Part shown: in pieces, positions 14,201 through 29,200 of the stretch | How the letters are laid out: every line of letters starts with the position of its first letter | How positions within the stretch are numbered: position 1 is the stretch's first letter | Source: Theocolax elegans | Lineage: Eukaryota > Arthropoda > Insecta > Hymenoptera > Cerocephalidae | DNA length: 64,000 nucleotides | Assembly (NCBI GenBank): GCA_026168455.1 | Contig: CM047427.1 | Span: 11,809,505 to 11,873,504, forward strand | Direction of reading: 5' to 3' | The notes under the pieces: generated by a model | Seen by the model: the letters and a program-made list of their open reading frames with translations, nothing else | Told to the model about the DNA's origin: nothing | The model's database searches: none | Made by a program: the position numbers and the translations under genes

Positions 14201-17200
14201 TAATTTTCGCTGGGATTTGTAAAAATAATTCTAAAATCATTATAATTAAAATAGTAAAAGAAATCACTACTATTAAAGGGATACCCTATTTAATTATTAT
14301 CGATTGAGAGAATGGAGACCTTAAACGATGAAAAAAAAAATTAATTAACTTAATTTACCGTCATTTGTTACCTGATTGTTATCCGTCGAGAAAATGTGTT
14401 AATTATTGCATGTATTTAGCATAAAATAAATTTTCTATGAAAAACTCTTATATAGTGGTACTAAATAATTGAATAATACGTTGTTACGCACATTTGCAAG
14501 TCAATAGATAAAAAGACACCTTTGAAAAAGTTTGCACGAAAATATATATATTTACGGTGAAAACATTTTTAAAGGTGCAGTCGAAAGATAAATTTAAAAC
14601 TTTGTAGAAAGATAAGTTATTCAATCACCTAGTGCTTCTGCATTTGAGTTTTGCATAAAATACTATATACATCGTTAAATAAATGCTAAAATTAACATTT
14701 TTCGCTCGGTCCCGTATAACAATCACATATGCACCCCTCTTATAGTTGAACTAAATTTTTCGTCTCCATTGACTCGATCGTTAAAATTAAGAGTATACAA
14801 ACATCCCGTTAACAAAAAGAAATAAAAACATACCTCTTGGAAAAACAATCCAATAATCATAATCCATCGAAATTCCCCGAGTACGCACCCTAAATAATAC
14901 CCCGAAAATCCAAATAATCCATATTTAACGGGCGTAATGACGAGTCGCGCCAGGATTTAAGCGGGACAGGCAAAAAAAGCAGGTACATCCTGTTAAAGAG
15001 TTAAATTGTCAATTCGAGAGTCGACAAGGGTATATATACACATATACACGTTTTTGCGTACGTACATATACATACATATATACCTGAAAAACCCTCGACG
15101 TAATCCTCTACAATGCAATTACACGGGCATCACATGGCTTTATATATATACAACGGTGCAATAAAGAACCGTTTCGGTTTATTTTTTTTTTTTACTTTTA
15201 CATACCTAAACTTACAACAGAGCATTATGGAAAATTACTTCTTGTCCCTTTTTCATTTTTTTTTTTTGCATTCAACACGCGCATCGAATAAACGTCATAT
15301 TTTACGCAGAAGTTGCAATAATTCAACCGTTTGTATACGTAGACAGTTTTCCAAAGTTAGAGGGTTTAATCACTTTGCTTACGAGCTGAGCCGCTGGGGG
15401 TTAATACAAATTTAGTGTATTTATTATCTCGATTTTCGCTCGATTTCTGGATTTTACACTTAGCGCGCCGAAAAGATATTTCGCTATATTACCGTTATAC
15501 ATTTTTCTTTGGATTTAACAAATATATATTACTTAAAAGTTTAATATTACGGTCATATAATAATAATAATAATAATAATAGTAATAACTGTTACATCTAT
15601 AATACTCCAATAATAATGGCCTTAACAATAATATCATTAAGGGGATGTCGAACTCAGAAAATGGTTATTTTTAATATTTTTTTATAAACAAAAGAATAAA
15701 TTTTGGAAAAAATCCTGAACGCCATGCCCTTAGGCATGTTTTAAACAGTTCAAAATTGTAATTTATTTCTGATTTTTGCGTTGAAAATACATGCTTTTTC
15801 GATCAATAATTACCGACCGAAAATTGTTTATTCAATTATTATTAAAAAAATAATTTTTTCTTAAAAAATAAAAACGTCATGCCCTTGCTTTTGTATTAAA
15901 CTAACGATATAAATTTTTTTAGATAGTTAATTCAATATTTTCAACATAACTCTTATGTTGAAAGATGTAGATCCCTGTAATTTGGGTCCGACATCCCGTT
16001 AATTATAAAAGTAATATTATTAATAATGACTATTATCCCAAGTGGCCCAATAATGATAATAATTATTCTGTTCGATTTTCAACATTTTTGGTTAGTTTCG
16101 CGTTGCAATAAAAACGACGATGGCTTTATTACACCCAAAAATTCAATAACAAAATACAATTTTAATAATAGTAATTATCGATTTTGACTATTTGTTCAGA
16201 AAAAAAAAATTAATTGCTCGGTGGTATTACGTATAAAATAATTGGAGTTTTCGAGAAAACCAAAAAAAGTTTGACGCGATGGAGTATTCGAAGCTCGTAC
16301 AGCACTTGTATCGCAATAACTTTAGTTAACAAAAACGGCTGAATTCTATAAATTCGGGTTTGTTTTTTTTTTACGACAGAGGTGCACATATGTAACGGAA
16401 CGCTTCGCGTAAAATACACTGGTTAGTTAAAATTGTAATTAAATAAATAAATGCTTTTTTTTTATAAAAATATCGATTTCACTCTCTACCGTGACTTTTA
16501 CAAGAAATACGAGTACCACCAACAAATTGTACTTATTATTTATATAGTATATGTATGTATGTGTAATTTTTCTTTTTTAATATTAAAGAATATACCACGT
16601 AACTATTCTTTTTTTCCTTAAAAATAAACTCAAAGAATCACGCAACTCGTGTATGTATAATGAACAAAAATCTAATAGAGACTTTACGAAACAAGTAGAT
16701 GTATATATACATACATATATAGGTGTGCACCCACACACGTGTTGAGTCTCATGTTTATGCAACCGGATATACCGAGGCACTTGCTCACCTTTCAAAACCC
16801 GATCAAAGTACTTGGAAAGTTTACTATTTGGCTAACGTATGCGTTACTCCATTTTACGAAGTAACCGTGTTCTATATATAATAGGTAATTGGCGCCATCG
16901 TTACACCATCCCCCACCCTGTGTTCAATTAAAAACAAATTTAAAACAAATTTATCGTGTTTGAATTAAAAAAAAGTAACCACTAGCTTAAAAGTAGATGG
17001 CTTTTGAAATTTGTTAAATGAAAGTATTTTTTATTATAGTGTTATGGTGTTATTATTATGTGCGATTGACGAAAAAATGAAAAGAAAAGTTTTGATTAAT
17101 TCATTTTGGAAAATTATTTTTAAAAACGATCTGGTGGAGGCAAAGGAAAAAAATTTTAAAAACAGATTTTTTAGCACATTAAATTTCGATTAATTAGTTT

Positions 17201-20200
17201 GGATTAATTATTTATAAGTTACTTGGATGTTGATTTAAATTGATTTTGTATGAAATGAATATGTTTTTTTAAAAAGATAAGTTCTAAGATCTTAATTGGT
17301 TCAATTGGGATATGTTCTAATATCATGATTGGCTTATAAAGTTATCGGGGTATTGGAATCGACTTCGATATTTTAATTGGTTTAAAAGTTATTGAATTAT
17401 TTGGGATTGGAATCAGTATATCGATTTTACACAGGGTTTATTGAGACATTTCAATTTATTTATTCGAATATCATCATTTGTTTAAAAATTATTGGGCTTT
17501 TAGGATTTGTTCGAACATCCTAATTGGTTCAACAGTTGTCGGAATTGAATCTAATGTGTAAAACTCATTAAAAGCTTTAGAGATTAATGGAGAGGTATAA
17601 CTTAATTCGTTTTAAAATTATTGAATTATTGGTATTGCCTTCAATATGTATTAATCAGTTTAAAGTTATCGCATTCAATCCAGTATTAGAAACATTCGAT
17701 CAAAATTTATCGGGTTCCTTTGCTTCTACAATATTAAAAATCTGAAATAATTATCACATCTTCCTAATCCAACATAAATTTTTACAACAAAATAAACATT
17801 ACGAAATAGTTCATACATCTACACGTATATATATATATATGCATTATAAAAATAAAACAAAGACAACCGAATGTTTTTCTCGTGCATCATTACACAGTCG
17901 GTCGCGCGTTCTTCTATGAAACTTATGAAAGAGCCTCTCCTTCCCGCTTGAAAAGTGGAAAAAATGGGTGAGATAAAGAGAGAGGCGGAAGATAGCATAA
18001 CCCGAACGTTTGGTCTTTTGCGCCTCCTCGCTTTGTCATATTTGTATGCACCTCGAGCTTTCCGCGTATCGAGCGTACAGAGAGTTCAAGTGCTCGGATA
18101 CGAGATATCCGTTTCATTCCTTTTACACACAGACGTATATACATCTTATATATATATATATACATATACATTCACGAATATTCGCTTGTTCAACAACTCC
18201 AACAGATTGAGGTATTAAAATCCACTGATTTCTTATTTGTTCTATTTCTGCAAACGTAATTAATTAATAAGAAAATAGACATTTTTAACGTTCGCTACAG
18301 ATTATTTCAATATAAAATTTGTCGGGCTTTGCGAACGAATATGCTTTATTGAGCGAGGCTTTTATAATTAATTAATTAATGTTTTTCTTTATTGATTGTA
18401 CACTGAGAAAAAGTTTACATTAAAAATTACAATAGTGTCTAGTAAATGAATCACAGACAAATAACAAATTAGGGAAATTACTATAGTTTATAGTAAAAAT
18501 TACTATAGATTATATAATAAAATTTACTATAATTCTTGTAATATTTACTATAACTTTTCTATATTTTAATATAAACTATAGTAATTTTTCTTAGTTTATC
18601 AGTCTGTGATCTATGTACTAGAAACTACTCTAATTTTTACTAAATATTTTGTATTTTTAAATACAATTTTTGTAAATACAAAATTAAATACAAAATTTCT
18701 CTCCGTGTACGAATGTGTGATGTAATGCCTCGAAAAGATACAAATTCTTTTATACATATTTTTAATATATTTTTAATATACTGCGAATTTTTCTATATAC
18801 CAATTCACAATCATGCGCAAAATAAATGCAAAAAGTTCGATTTTAATTAAATTTTCATCATGCTCGTGTTTTGGTTAGAGTTTCTGCATATTTCAATCAT
18901 TTTCAGTTGTACAACATATATAAAGTCTAAAAGTGAGTTTTAATTCATCAAAAATTATGCTTGATATACATATTATGTATTTAGATTGTGAGTTCAAAAT
19001 TTCAAACATTTTGATATAATTTGGATTTTTGAAGTTTCTAATACTTACACGCTATACGATTTACAATTACGTTTACGTTCATGAGCCAAATTAAAACAAT
19101 TTAATTGTCATTATTATTAATTAATTATTAATTTTATTTATTATTTTTATTATTATTATCATTATTTTCATAATTATTATTTTAAACGTACGTTATTATT
19201 ACTTTCAATATTATATATATTATTATTTATAGTAATTACGAGAAGCTAATAGTATTTTTAAATTTAAAATCGTAGAGAAATTTTGTCAAAATCAATATCT
19301 TTCCCATAGTACCCTACAAAAAATATCCTTACCATTTAAATTTCCAGGGATTTCCTCAACTCCATAATAACCCAACATTTGCCCTTCCATATGCAATTAC
19401 GAATAATCTCCCTATACGTGTTTTTCCACAACTTTTGTCTTTCGAACGAACCAGTTTTTATTATGCCTCTTTCTTCGGGTATACGCCCGACTTTCGTTTT
19501 AACTACATAGGTGTTTTATTAACTGGGCTTCTGAAAAATCTTTCTTTTTTTTATCCTTTAACCTCTCGGTTTTTTTTTCGCGAGTTCGTAAATTTTCAGA
19601 TCATAAATTTCTGCGTACACGCTTCTCTAGTTTTACGAAAAAGAGAGAGAGAGAGCCAGAGCGAGAGACGGAGAGATCTTTTTTTTTTGGTTTTCGCGCC
19701 CGCGTTCATAAATTTTAACCCGTAAATTCCTAACTGTATAGGCTTGAATCGTTGGGTTTTATTTTGTTTAAATAGTATTTGTAATTATACGTAATCGAAC
19801 TTTTCGATTATTCGATTGCAGAGGAAAGAAAGAGACGAGGTTTTAAAAATATATGTTCACTCAGAGAGAACTGTGTACGTGAAGAACGTTATGAAAAATG
19901 TCACATCTATGGATTGTAAGGTTTGTATCGGTAACGCGTGATTTTTCACGTCGGGATAGCTTGGGATGCATTACTAAGTTCTGAAGCGCCTTCAAACTTG
20001 GTGAATTTCGTCGGAAGATATAGGTCGTTATTCAAAAGGTTGTTACACACCGTCTCTTGAAAAATATAACTCTTGAATCTGCAGCATGTACTGTAATAAA
20101 TTAATTCGATTATATTTAAATTGTTATTAAATGTAAATTTAAATTGTTAATAAAACTGAAGAATTATTCTTCGGATTTGGATCAATGTTTTTATTTTCAC

Positions 20201-23200
20201 CATCCTTAATAGGAATTGCATTCCATTAAATAAGTAATAAATAGATTGCTTTAATAGACTGGAGGAAAAGTGGGCGAAAAATGCGTCCATTTTTAGCATC
20301 TCCATGAAACGCTTTTTCTCCAATTTTCTAACCATTTACTAGAGTAAAATCTAAATTTTGTGCTATTTTGAGCTATTTTTAACTTGTAAATTTAGATTAA
20401 ATTTGAATCTAATTTCAACCGATGAAAGTCCTATTAAAAATGATTAAGTGAAAAGTGTAATAGAATTACATTTGTCTTAAATACTGCCATGAACAAAATT
20501 TTTTTTATAAATTTAACCGGACAATACCATAAACTTAAAATATTTGATACCAATTTCAAAATTACCGTGACAGCAAAGTAAAAATGTAAAGGCTTTATTA
20601 CAAATATTATAAGCCTTTTAGTTTCATTTTTCTCGAACAGTTTATGTGTACCGACATTATAGTGCTGTCACAGTAATTTTTGTTAAAAATTAGTCTTTGT
20701 ATGTAAATATAACATCAATCTTTAATTGTAAATAAAATAAAGACTTTTAATAGACAATCGAATATGTAGGAATTTTTAAGTTTCATACACATTGTAATCA
20801 TGGAAACATTATTTAAATGTTTTTAGATTATGGTCATTGCATTTAATTCTAACAAATTAACGGGATGTGAACGTTAAAAAACATAAAAATTATTTATTTT
20901 TTATTAAACGAAGAATTCAATTTATCAAAAAACATGTTCTATAACGATGTTGTATTTCCTTTGAAAATAATCTCTGAATTTTGATTTTTGGGCAGCCGTG
21001 AATTATTGTTTATATAGCTACATAATATTACCGACCAAAAATTGTTATTTACGTATAATTAATTTATAATGAAATATTTCATAAAAGTCTCTCTGTCACG
21101 CTATTATATTTGTTTTGAACAGTATCTGTAATTTTTTTTAAGATTTTTCTTATAATTAGGTTTTAAAATTTTTGGGATTTTTATCTAGATCTTTGCAATT
21201 TGGGTATCACATCCCCTTAATTCAAAAACTTTTTTAACAGGCCAATTTTTACTACCTTGTTTTTTACCCATTTTTGTGTTATTGTTTCGATGTTACAAAT
21301 ACTTATTTTCAAAATCTAACTTTTTCATACTTAAAAAACCGTTTAAGTACATACATTCTACGGATCGTGTGTTAGAAATGAGTTGTAGTGCAGTAAGAAG
21401 AGAAATTTGACCGTGGGTAATATATATTAATTGAAATCGTGAAATATAATTCTTTAGCTCTAATAATAGAACCTGTGTCTAAAGGTATCCCACTAACGAT
21501 AAAGTTATTCAAACTAATCTAGAGGAAAAAAGATTTTAGTTCTATTAAAATTCTTCAAGGCCTAAACAAGTAAGGAAAAGAAAGCTCAAATGAATCGCTA
21601 TTATTATACTAAGTTTGATCGAAAAATAATAATTTTACATAAATTTTTAATCAAATGATTCTACTGATTTTTTAATACTATTTTGTGACGTTTCTTCGAT
21701 CCTACATAAATTTAAAACCCTTCGAGCTATTTTAGCTATTTAAACCAAAGTTCATATCAAAGCTCTAGATTCAAGATTTCTTTTCGTATTTGACTGGAGA
21801 TTAAAATTGTTCCCTCCAGATTTGTTCGAGAAGGTCGTAAAGGTCTAATAACTTTGTACCTAGAGGCCACGGGACAAAAACCCCTAGACTTCTACGACTT
21901 AAATTCATTGCTTATATTTCTTCTTCGTTTTAAGTTTAATTGTCAGCTTTTAGTTTTCGCTAAAATAATGTTTTAATTCATACGTGTATATAGGTAGACT
22001 TGGGAACACGCAATTAACGTCAAGATTCCTATATGACGTAGAAAATACAGTTTATATTTCACTAATATAACTTGATACTATACTAATTTAATAATTAAAT
22101 GAATAAATAAAATTTATCAATTTTTCTATTTTAAATGTTTGCACAACACACACTAATTTTCTAATAATGCAATACACTGTTACCCAATTGACTCAATTCA
22201 ATATTACAAAAAGCCGTTTTTTATGCAAAAAATAGGAGCATAAAATTTTTTTTGCCAAAAAAAAGAAGAAAGTGATAAAAGTTAGCACTTTATATTCCGC
22301 ATAAAAAAAGGAGAAGTTGGAAATCAGATCGATATTTTATATATTCGACACGTATTTTCACGAGTAGGTGAATTCCTGTATATATATGTTTGTGTGCGCA
22401 TATGTGTATACACGTATAGACGAAAACTAATAAAATTGGTAATGTTTCCTTATGCATTTTACTTATTTGATCTTAAAAATTACGTTATAAAAATAAATTA
22501 ATTTTCAAAGTTATGTATATATTTTACAGTTAAACTCTCTCCTTTCACGATATTCTTGAGTTTAAATAAATTTCTTTGAATATATATAAGTATATGTATA
22601 ACTTGGCATTATTATGAGTGAAAAAAATTCTGCTCGATATAGAAAATTTCATAGTTTTATACTGAATATGTTTATATAAATATTTGTTTAATATTATACA
22701 AAATTAATCGAAAGATGTCATGACATATTGTAATAAATTATCATTATATTATTGTGTTATGTATTATTAAATAATTAATTTATTACACCATAATGTGTCT
22801 ATATAATACGTTACGTTCGCATTCGAATATTTATGCGTATTGTACAAATAATGAAATTATGTCGAGCAGTATTATAATTAACATTCTAATAAAACTGTAG
22901 ATGTTTATGATTTACATGCTGGAGGATATATTTTATTTTGAAATGTAAATTTGCAAATGAATGTTTGGAAGGATGTGTTGTTGTCTAATTTTAGTTTAGA
23001 TTATTAGTTGTTAATGTCCAAATATGGATATATTATTATATTTTAAAACCGAACCGTAATAAAGACTGTATTAATTCAATACTTTAAGAAAAAGCAAATA
23101 CATCCAAGTAAATTAATAAATGTATACGTACAAATATCCTAAGTAGCAAATTTAATTTTAGGAGTAGATAATAAGAATGGCTAGTAAAGTGCTGAAACAA

Positions 23201-26200
23201 TTTTTGATCACTATTTCATCCATAGTAGAAACTTCAATCTCACTAGGAGAGTATTCTTAGTTTCGAGTAATGGATCTTAACCAAACTTTAGGATATTTTT
23301 TGTAATACAAAAATATGAAGAAATCCATATTTTTGGACTCTAACGCTCAAATTATTGATTTTTTGGTCAAAATTGCTTCACTTTCTTTTTTTGCCATAAC
23401 TTTGAGGCAAATTAACTATTTTAAGTTAATTTTTTTTTTAAATCGTATTTACTTGTTATCATACATGTTCTTTCTGGGTTTTGGTTGGAGTATCTATCTC
23501 CACTTGTTTCCGAGTTATAATCAATTAAAAACTATCATAAATTTATGCACCAGAGTCTAAAAATCTAGATTTCTTAATATTTTTATATTAGAAAACACAT
23601 CCTAGGTGGATTCGATCCGTTTCCCAAAGATGTGATGGTCTCCTAGTAAATGAAAATGCTAATAAATACCTTGTGCTGAAACGCTGTTTGACCCATTTTT
23701 TAGCACTTAACTTAATAGAATAACTATAACCTCAAAAACTTTTAACTAAATTTAAATTAATACATTTTAGTTCTCCGCGAGAGCAATAAGTTTCAAAATT
23801 CTTACAGTTTTAGATGTCTTTTATAAGTTCCCATGTAATTTACAACTGATTTGTATCACATTTCCAGTCTTTACCAAGATAAACCTAATTTTATTATATT
23901 TTCCATTTGTTCATTTCTAGTAGTACTTTTATAAACATTTTAGTAGCTAGATCCGAACTTAATCCACGTTTGCAAACTGAGAAATATTAAAACTCGATCA
24001 GATTTCGATTTTATTCGAATGAATAGGTAGGAGGTGGGAGAAAAAGCGTTTAATCGAGAGGCTAAAAATGGGTACACTTTCCAGTTATTGTATTAAAACA
24101 ATCTATTTACTACTTATTCAATAGATTACCATTTTTACCAGGATATGGGCATTTAATAAATCGAAAACCGATTATCAATCGACTATTAACGACATAACAA
24201 TCGACTGCAATGAATGAATAACTATATCCTAGTAAAAATTAAAACGATTTCATTAGTCAGTCATTTTTTTTAAAATAATTTGGGAAGGCTAGTTATAATC
24301 TATAAAATGGTTGATTCTAACCGCAAAACACATATGGATAAGAATAATACTACTACTTTCTTATTTATTTATTTAATATCCACCCTCAACAATCGACAAT
24401 TTACTAATACAACAATGGAGGATGAAAATTACCAATATAATTATTTATTTTCTACATAACACACAATAGTATATATATAATATGTTGTTGCAAAATATAA
24501 ATTTGCAAAATTCTTCGTACAATTAAATGTATATATTAATTAGACTTTACAAAAATGTTGTAAAAACTTTATCCTAATATTCCACATGAGTGACATTAAA
24601 ATTTGTAAATTTTCTACCAAGGGAATTATAGTAATAATGAAAAAAAAGACACTGTACTAAATATCACAGCAGCCAGGTAATTACAAAAAACATCCGAATT
24701 GTCATCTTTATATTAATGTAAACGTTCGACTGTATACTTAATATCAATCTGGGTAAAAGCAGTGACGCCGATAAATTTTCATTCCACGAAAGTGGCTACA
24801 TATATATATATATACATGAGAAACTACGGGGATTATTAAGGTTGATATCTCGTCTCTTCTCTATCCACAGAGATCCTGAGAGCACACAAGAATGGTAGGA
24901 TAGCATCGCTGATCGGAGTTGAAGGTGGTCACAGTCTTGGTAGCAGTCTTGCGGTATTGAGGACTCTCTACCAATTAGGGGTTCGGTACCTCACGCTCAC
25001 GCATACCTGTAACACACCCTGGGCTAAAAGCTCGAACGTCGAGCAGAACGATAAACAAGGTCAGTTATTGTTCACGAAATATTTTCATGTTACGTGTAGA
25101 TTTTTTCTATTTTTGTACGGCGTATGGACAATTGTTGTAGTAAAACAAATCGAATGCGGTCCTAGTAGGAATTATAGCATTTACAAAATGTTTTTTTAGT
25201 TAAAAACTAGTTGTGTGACTAAAAATGGTTAAAAAATGATTTTACGGTACCTCAAAATGCTTACTTCCTACTAGAGAGGGATATACTGTTGTAAGAGGTT
25301 TTGAATATCGCAATGTCCAATTAAAAAAGATGTATAACTCAAGGAGATCAAAATGAAAAAACGCGAAACGACGAAAAGAAAAAGAAGCATCTTGATGGAA
25401 AAAAAATCGGTAATTAAAACTATAACAAAGTTAGGAATATGAAATTAATAATTATTTAACGTTAACAAGCGATTATTCATTTTTCTTTTGCATTGTCTGC
25501 CACAAATTAAGACTTTTTTAAATTATTAGTGAATAATTTACAGTTATAAATAGCACGAATTACGAAATTTTAATATTATTTAATTTAACGGATAAGGTTA
25601 ATACTGTATTGTAGGTAATTCTTTTTACCATTATATAGTTATTTTTACTATAAAATTTATGTACTTTATAGTATCGACTTATAGTAAAAAATACAATGGT
25701 ATAGATATTATTTATATTATTATGTAAACATCTGGAATGTAAAAAGTGTAAAAACAATTCAAGTTTATAATGAGTTGGTGTACTTCTATACAATTCACTT
25801 ACAAAGGTCAACATATGATTTTTGGTGTTAATTAATTTTTATAAAACTTCGAAATTGAATTTATTTATTATTAATTTCTATTTCATAAAAACGATCGATA
25901 AACGTTTTGTTTCCGATAATAAGTAATTATTAATTTTTCATGCCTGACTTTGATAAAGTTTTAATTACTGTTTTCTTTTTCACCGAGACTTTACATCATC
26001 TTTTTAAAATTCGACTTGCAGAGAAAAAAAATTGTTAACACCGATTAAATTAGAAGGTACAAATATCGTTAATTAATTTTAAATTAACTATGTATATTCC
26101 GAGTCAATATTTACTATTTTAATTTAGTGACAGTGACCAACTGAAATACGAAATAGTATATTATGACACTGTTGTGGGGGATGGTTTTCTAGCTTTCTCG

Positions 26201-29200
26201 AGGTTGTTCGCACGAGCGAAGCGAGTGAGAACATCGAGAAAGATAAAAAAACATCTTCCACAATAGTTTCATACGATATTTTATAACATTAGAACCTCAA
26301 AATCTGAAATGAAAGTGGGATTTTGAGGTTAAAATGTTATAAATAACAGAAAAGAAGGTTAAATTAATCTTTTTAATAATTTCTTTATTGACCTTCACCG
26401 ATCGATGATAAATTAGAAGATTTATCGATTCAAAAAAATAATTAAAATATTGAGTTACAAATTTGAAAAAGAAGTTTTTAGTCAAGTGTTTTAAACAAAT
26501 GTCTATTTTATACACGAGAAAATGGTTTCAATTCGTACTAGAAATATTTTTAAAGCCATAATAAATGTGAAAAAAATCGTATAAAATATACTTAATTCTT
26601 TATTTAATTAAATTGAACGAGCTTTAAAAAATATTTTTCTTTACACTCGATTAACGATATCTCGTTAGATACTATTTGTTCAGGGTTGCACCTATTCTCG
26701 GTCTTACAAAGTTAAATAAAACTTAAAATTAGATCTTTTCACCCTATACCGTACCTCTGTTTCGACGGAAACTTCGAATGAGATTCTGTTTAGTTCACAC
26801 ACCAACTAGAAAATTTTGACCTTTTTCACACTCAGAAGCCCACTTGATACGATTACACGGATTTAATTAAATTATATAAAAATTAAGAATTTTATTATAT
26901 TTCATATATTTTTCGATACTTTATACAAACAAACAGCCAGAAAATATCAATTGAAATAACACAAATATTTTTAAAAAGGTATCCACGCATAACAAACATC
27001 TTGCATGATAAATTATATTATTAAAACAATCGTACAAGACATGAAAAAACAGGAGATGAAAAATATATAGCGGTATATACGGTTATTTTTTTCGTATTCG
27101 GGATTATACGAAGATTAAAATCGAGTCTTCTGAATTCTTGAGTACAAATCACACGGATGAAAAAAGCTGGTTCTTTCGTATAATCGTTTTAAAAAAATAA
27201 TTTCCAAAAATTATCCGGTTATCAACCTGGAATCGTGCAAAATTCGTATGAATAAATATATGATTTTTTCGTTGTAAAACAAAACATAAAATTCTACATT
27301 TTATCTTAATTAAAAGGTGTGCAATTGATAAATTTGTACGTGTACTTTATTTCGTACGTATGAAAAAATATGTATATTTTTGTAAATTACATAACGAAAC
27401 CATAAAAAAATTAAATAACATAAATTCACGCGCGTTGATAATGCTTCGTACAAATATTAAAATATTCTCTACTTTTTTTTTTATCAATATTGAGCTTTTA
27501 AACTTGTATCTCATATATTCAATTTAAAGACTTGAAATTTATTTGAAAATTATGTCGATATACTACAGTATTAAGACAAATTTTATCGAATGATTGTTTG
27601 TGAATTTATATCAAAGGTATTAGTTGAAAATACGTCATCATACGTGTTGACATGATTTATCTGCTTCCTAGTTGTTTTTCTCAATGAACGTTTGCTTTTC
27701 TTTTTTGAGCCATAATATTTAAAAGATCCTCACTCGAATTTTCAGTTTATGCGTAGATTTTTCTTTGATGGATTGAATATATTTAAGATCCATTTAAAAT
27801 TTTCAACCCATGGAGCATCAAAAAATAGTTTGCGAAAATTTTTTGAAATTGTGTCAATTTCTATAGACTGACTCATGTATAAAACGGGAGAAAAATTTTC
27901 ATTTCAACCTGAAAGTAAAAAAAAAATAGACTATAGTAACGTTACGAAAAAAGGAAATCCACATTTTCGTTTATTAAACGACACGTATATGAATTTCTTA
28001 GTCCGGTGAAAATCGACACACGACAGTGAAAATGAAAAAATATATATATATATATATATACGTAAACGTGTGATCACTCTTTAAAAGTATATGTATAAAA
28101 AGGAACGCAGGCACATGGAGAAAAAGGAGGTAAAAGACAGGGAAGGATTGCGCATACGTGACTAATATTTTATATTGTACATCCATCGGAATTTTTCAGA
28201 CGTAACTTACACGTGTATACGAATTTTCTTCTCTTTTTCTACTTTTTTACATCACTGCAGGTCTACGAGATAAAAATTACCATGCTGTTTAGCAAGATGT
28301 GTAAAAATTGGATGAAACAAATTTTATTTTCTTTCGTCTACTTGATTGGATTTTATATAAGTGAATTGTGATATCAATTATGATGTTGAAAAATACAAAT
28401 ATAATGTAGCGACGGTCTGATTTTTAAAAGTGAACGAGTAATACGAACATTGATAACTCTTGCTTTTTAAATTATACAGTGCGAGGTGTCTGATGATACA
28501 CTGTTAAATAGCGATGTTTCTCATTAAATTTTAGTAAGTGCAGACACCTTAAAAGATGTCAAACTTAATCAATAATACGAAATTTCTATTTTTAATATTT
28601 ATCAAAGATATATATCATTGTTAACGTTTAATTTTAATATAAATTATTTTGTTTTACAAAGATAGTATTCCTCGATCGATAATTTTAAACGAAGGAAATT
28701 TGAATTATTGATTGGGTTTGATACTTCCTTCAAGATTACGTACGGTGAAATGTAATGTTATAATTTGTAATCATCGAGATCTCGGAAATTAAATTACATT
28801 TCTATACTTAAAATAAGACATTTTTATTAAAAATTACAATTTCGTGATGCAAAATAACATTGTATTTTCTAATCATTTAACTGGAAAGTAATATTAACTA
28901 ATTTTTCGTATAATACCATTGCAATAAAATTTTACCCCGAGAAAATTATTTTGTGCTTTTCGTTTACCATGGATTATATAGCACGGAGAGAACGTTCGAA
29001 TGAAAATGACACCGTGACAGCATGGCAAACCTAGAGCATATCAAGTGTTTGGTAAAATTTAATCTAAAAGGTCATAACATTTTTAGCAAATCTAAATATT
29101 TTTAGTGAGATATCGCGGTAATTTTTAACTTATCGATCATATTTTTTAAGTTTACCATGCTGGTATCAAAAAAAAATTCTTTTCCTGAGTGTATAAAATT

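Larger units (their letters stand above)
12135..24870 (+). other. Dipeptidase intron 2 (12.7 kb)
   Basis: The largest intron of the gene. It contains several non-autonomous elements (listed separately), a TAA microsatellite, and GC-richer unexplained patches at 14925-15000 and 17880-18130. The remaining open frames are low-complexity and unlike known proteins. I found no nested gene on either strand. Confidence 0.7.

Noticed and set aside
23315..23560. Possible transposase fragment in the foldback element
   Set aside because: The translation is Phe/Leu-rich low complexity without DDE or zinc-finger motifs.
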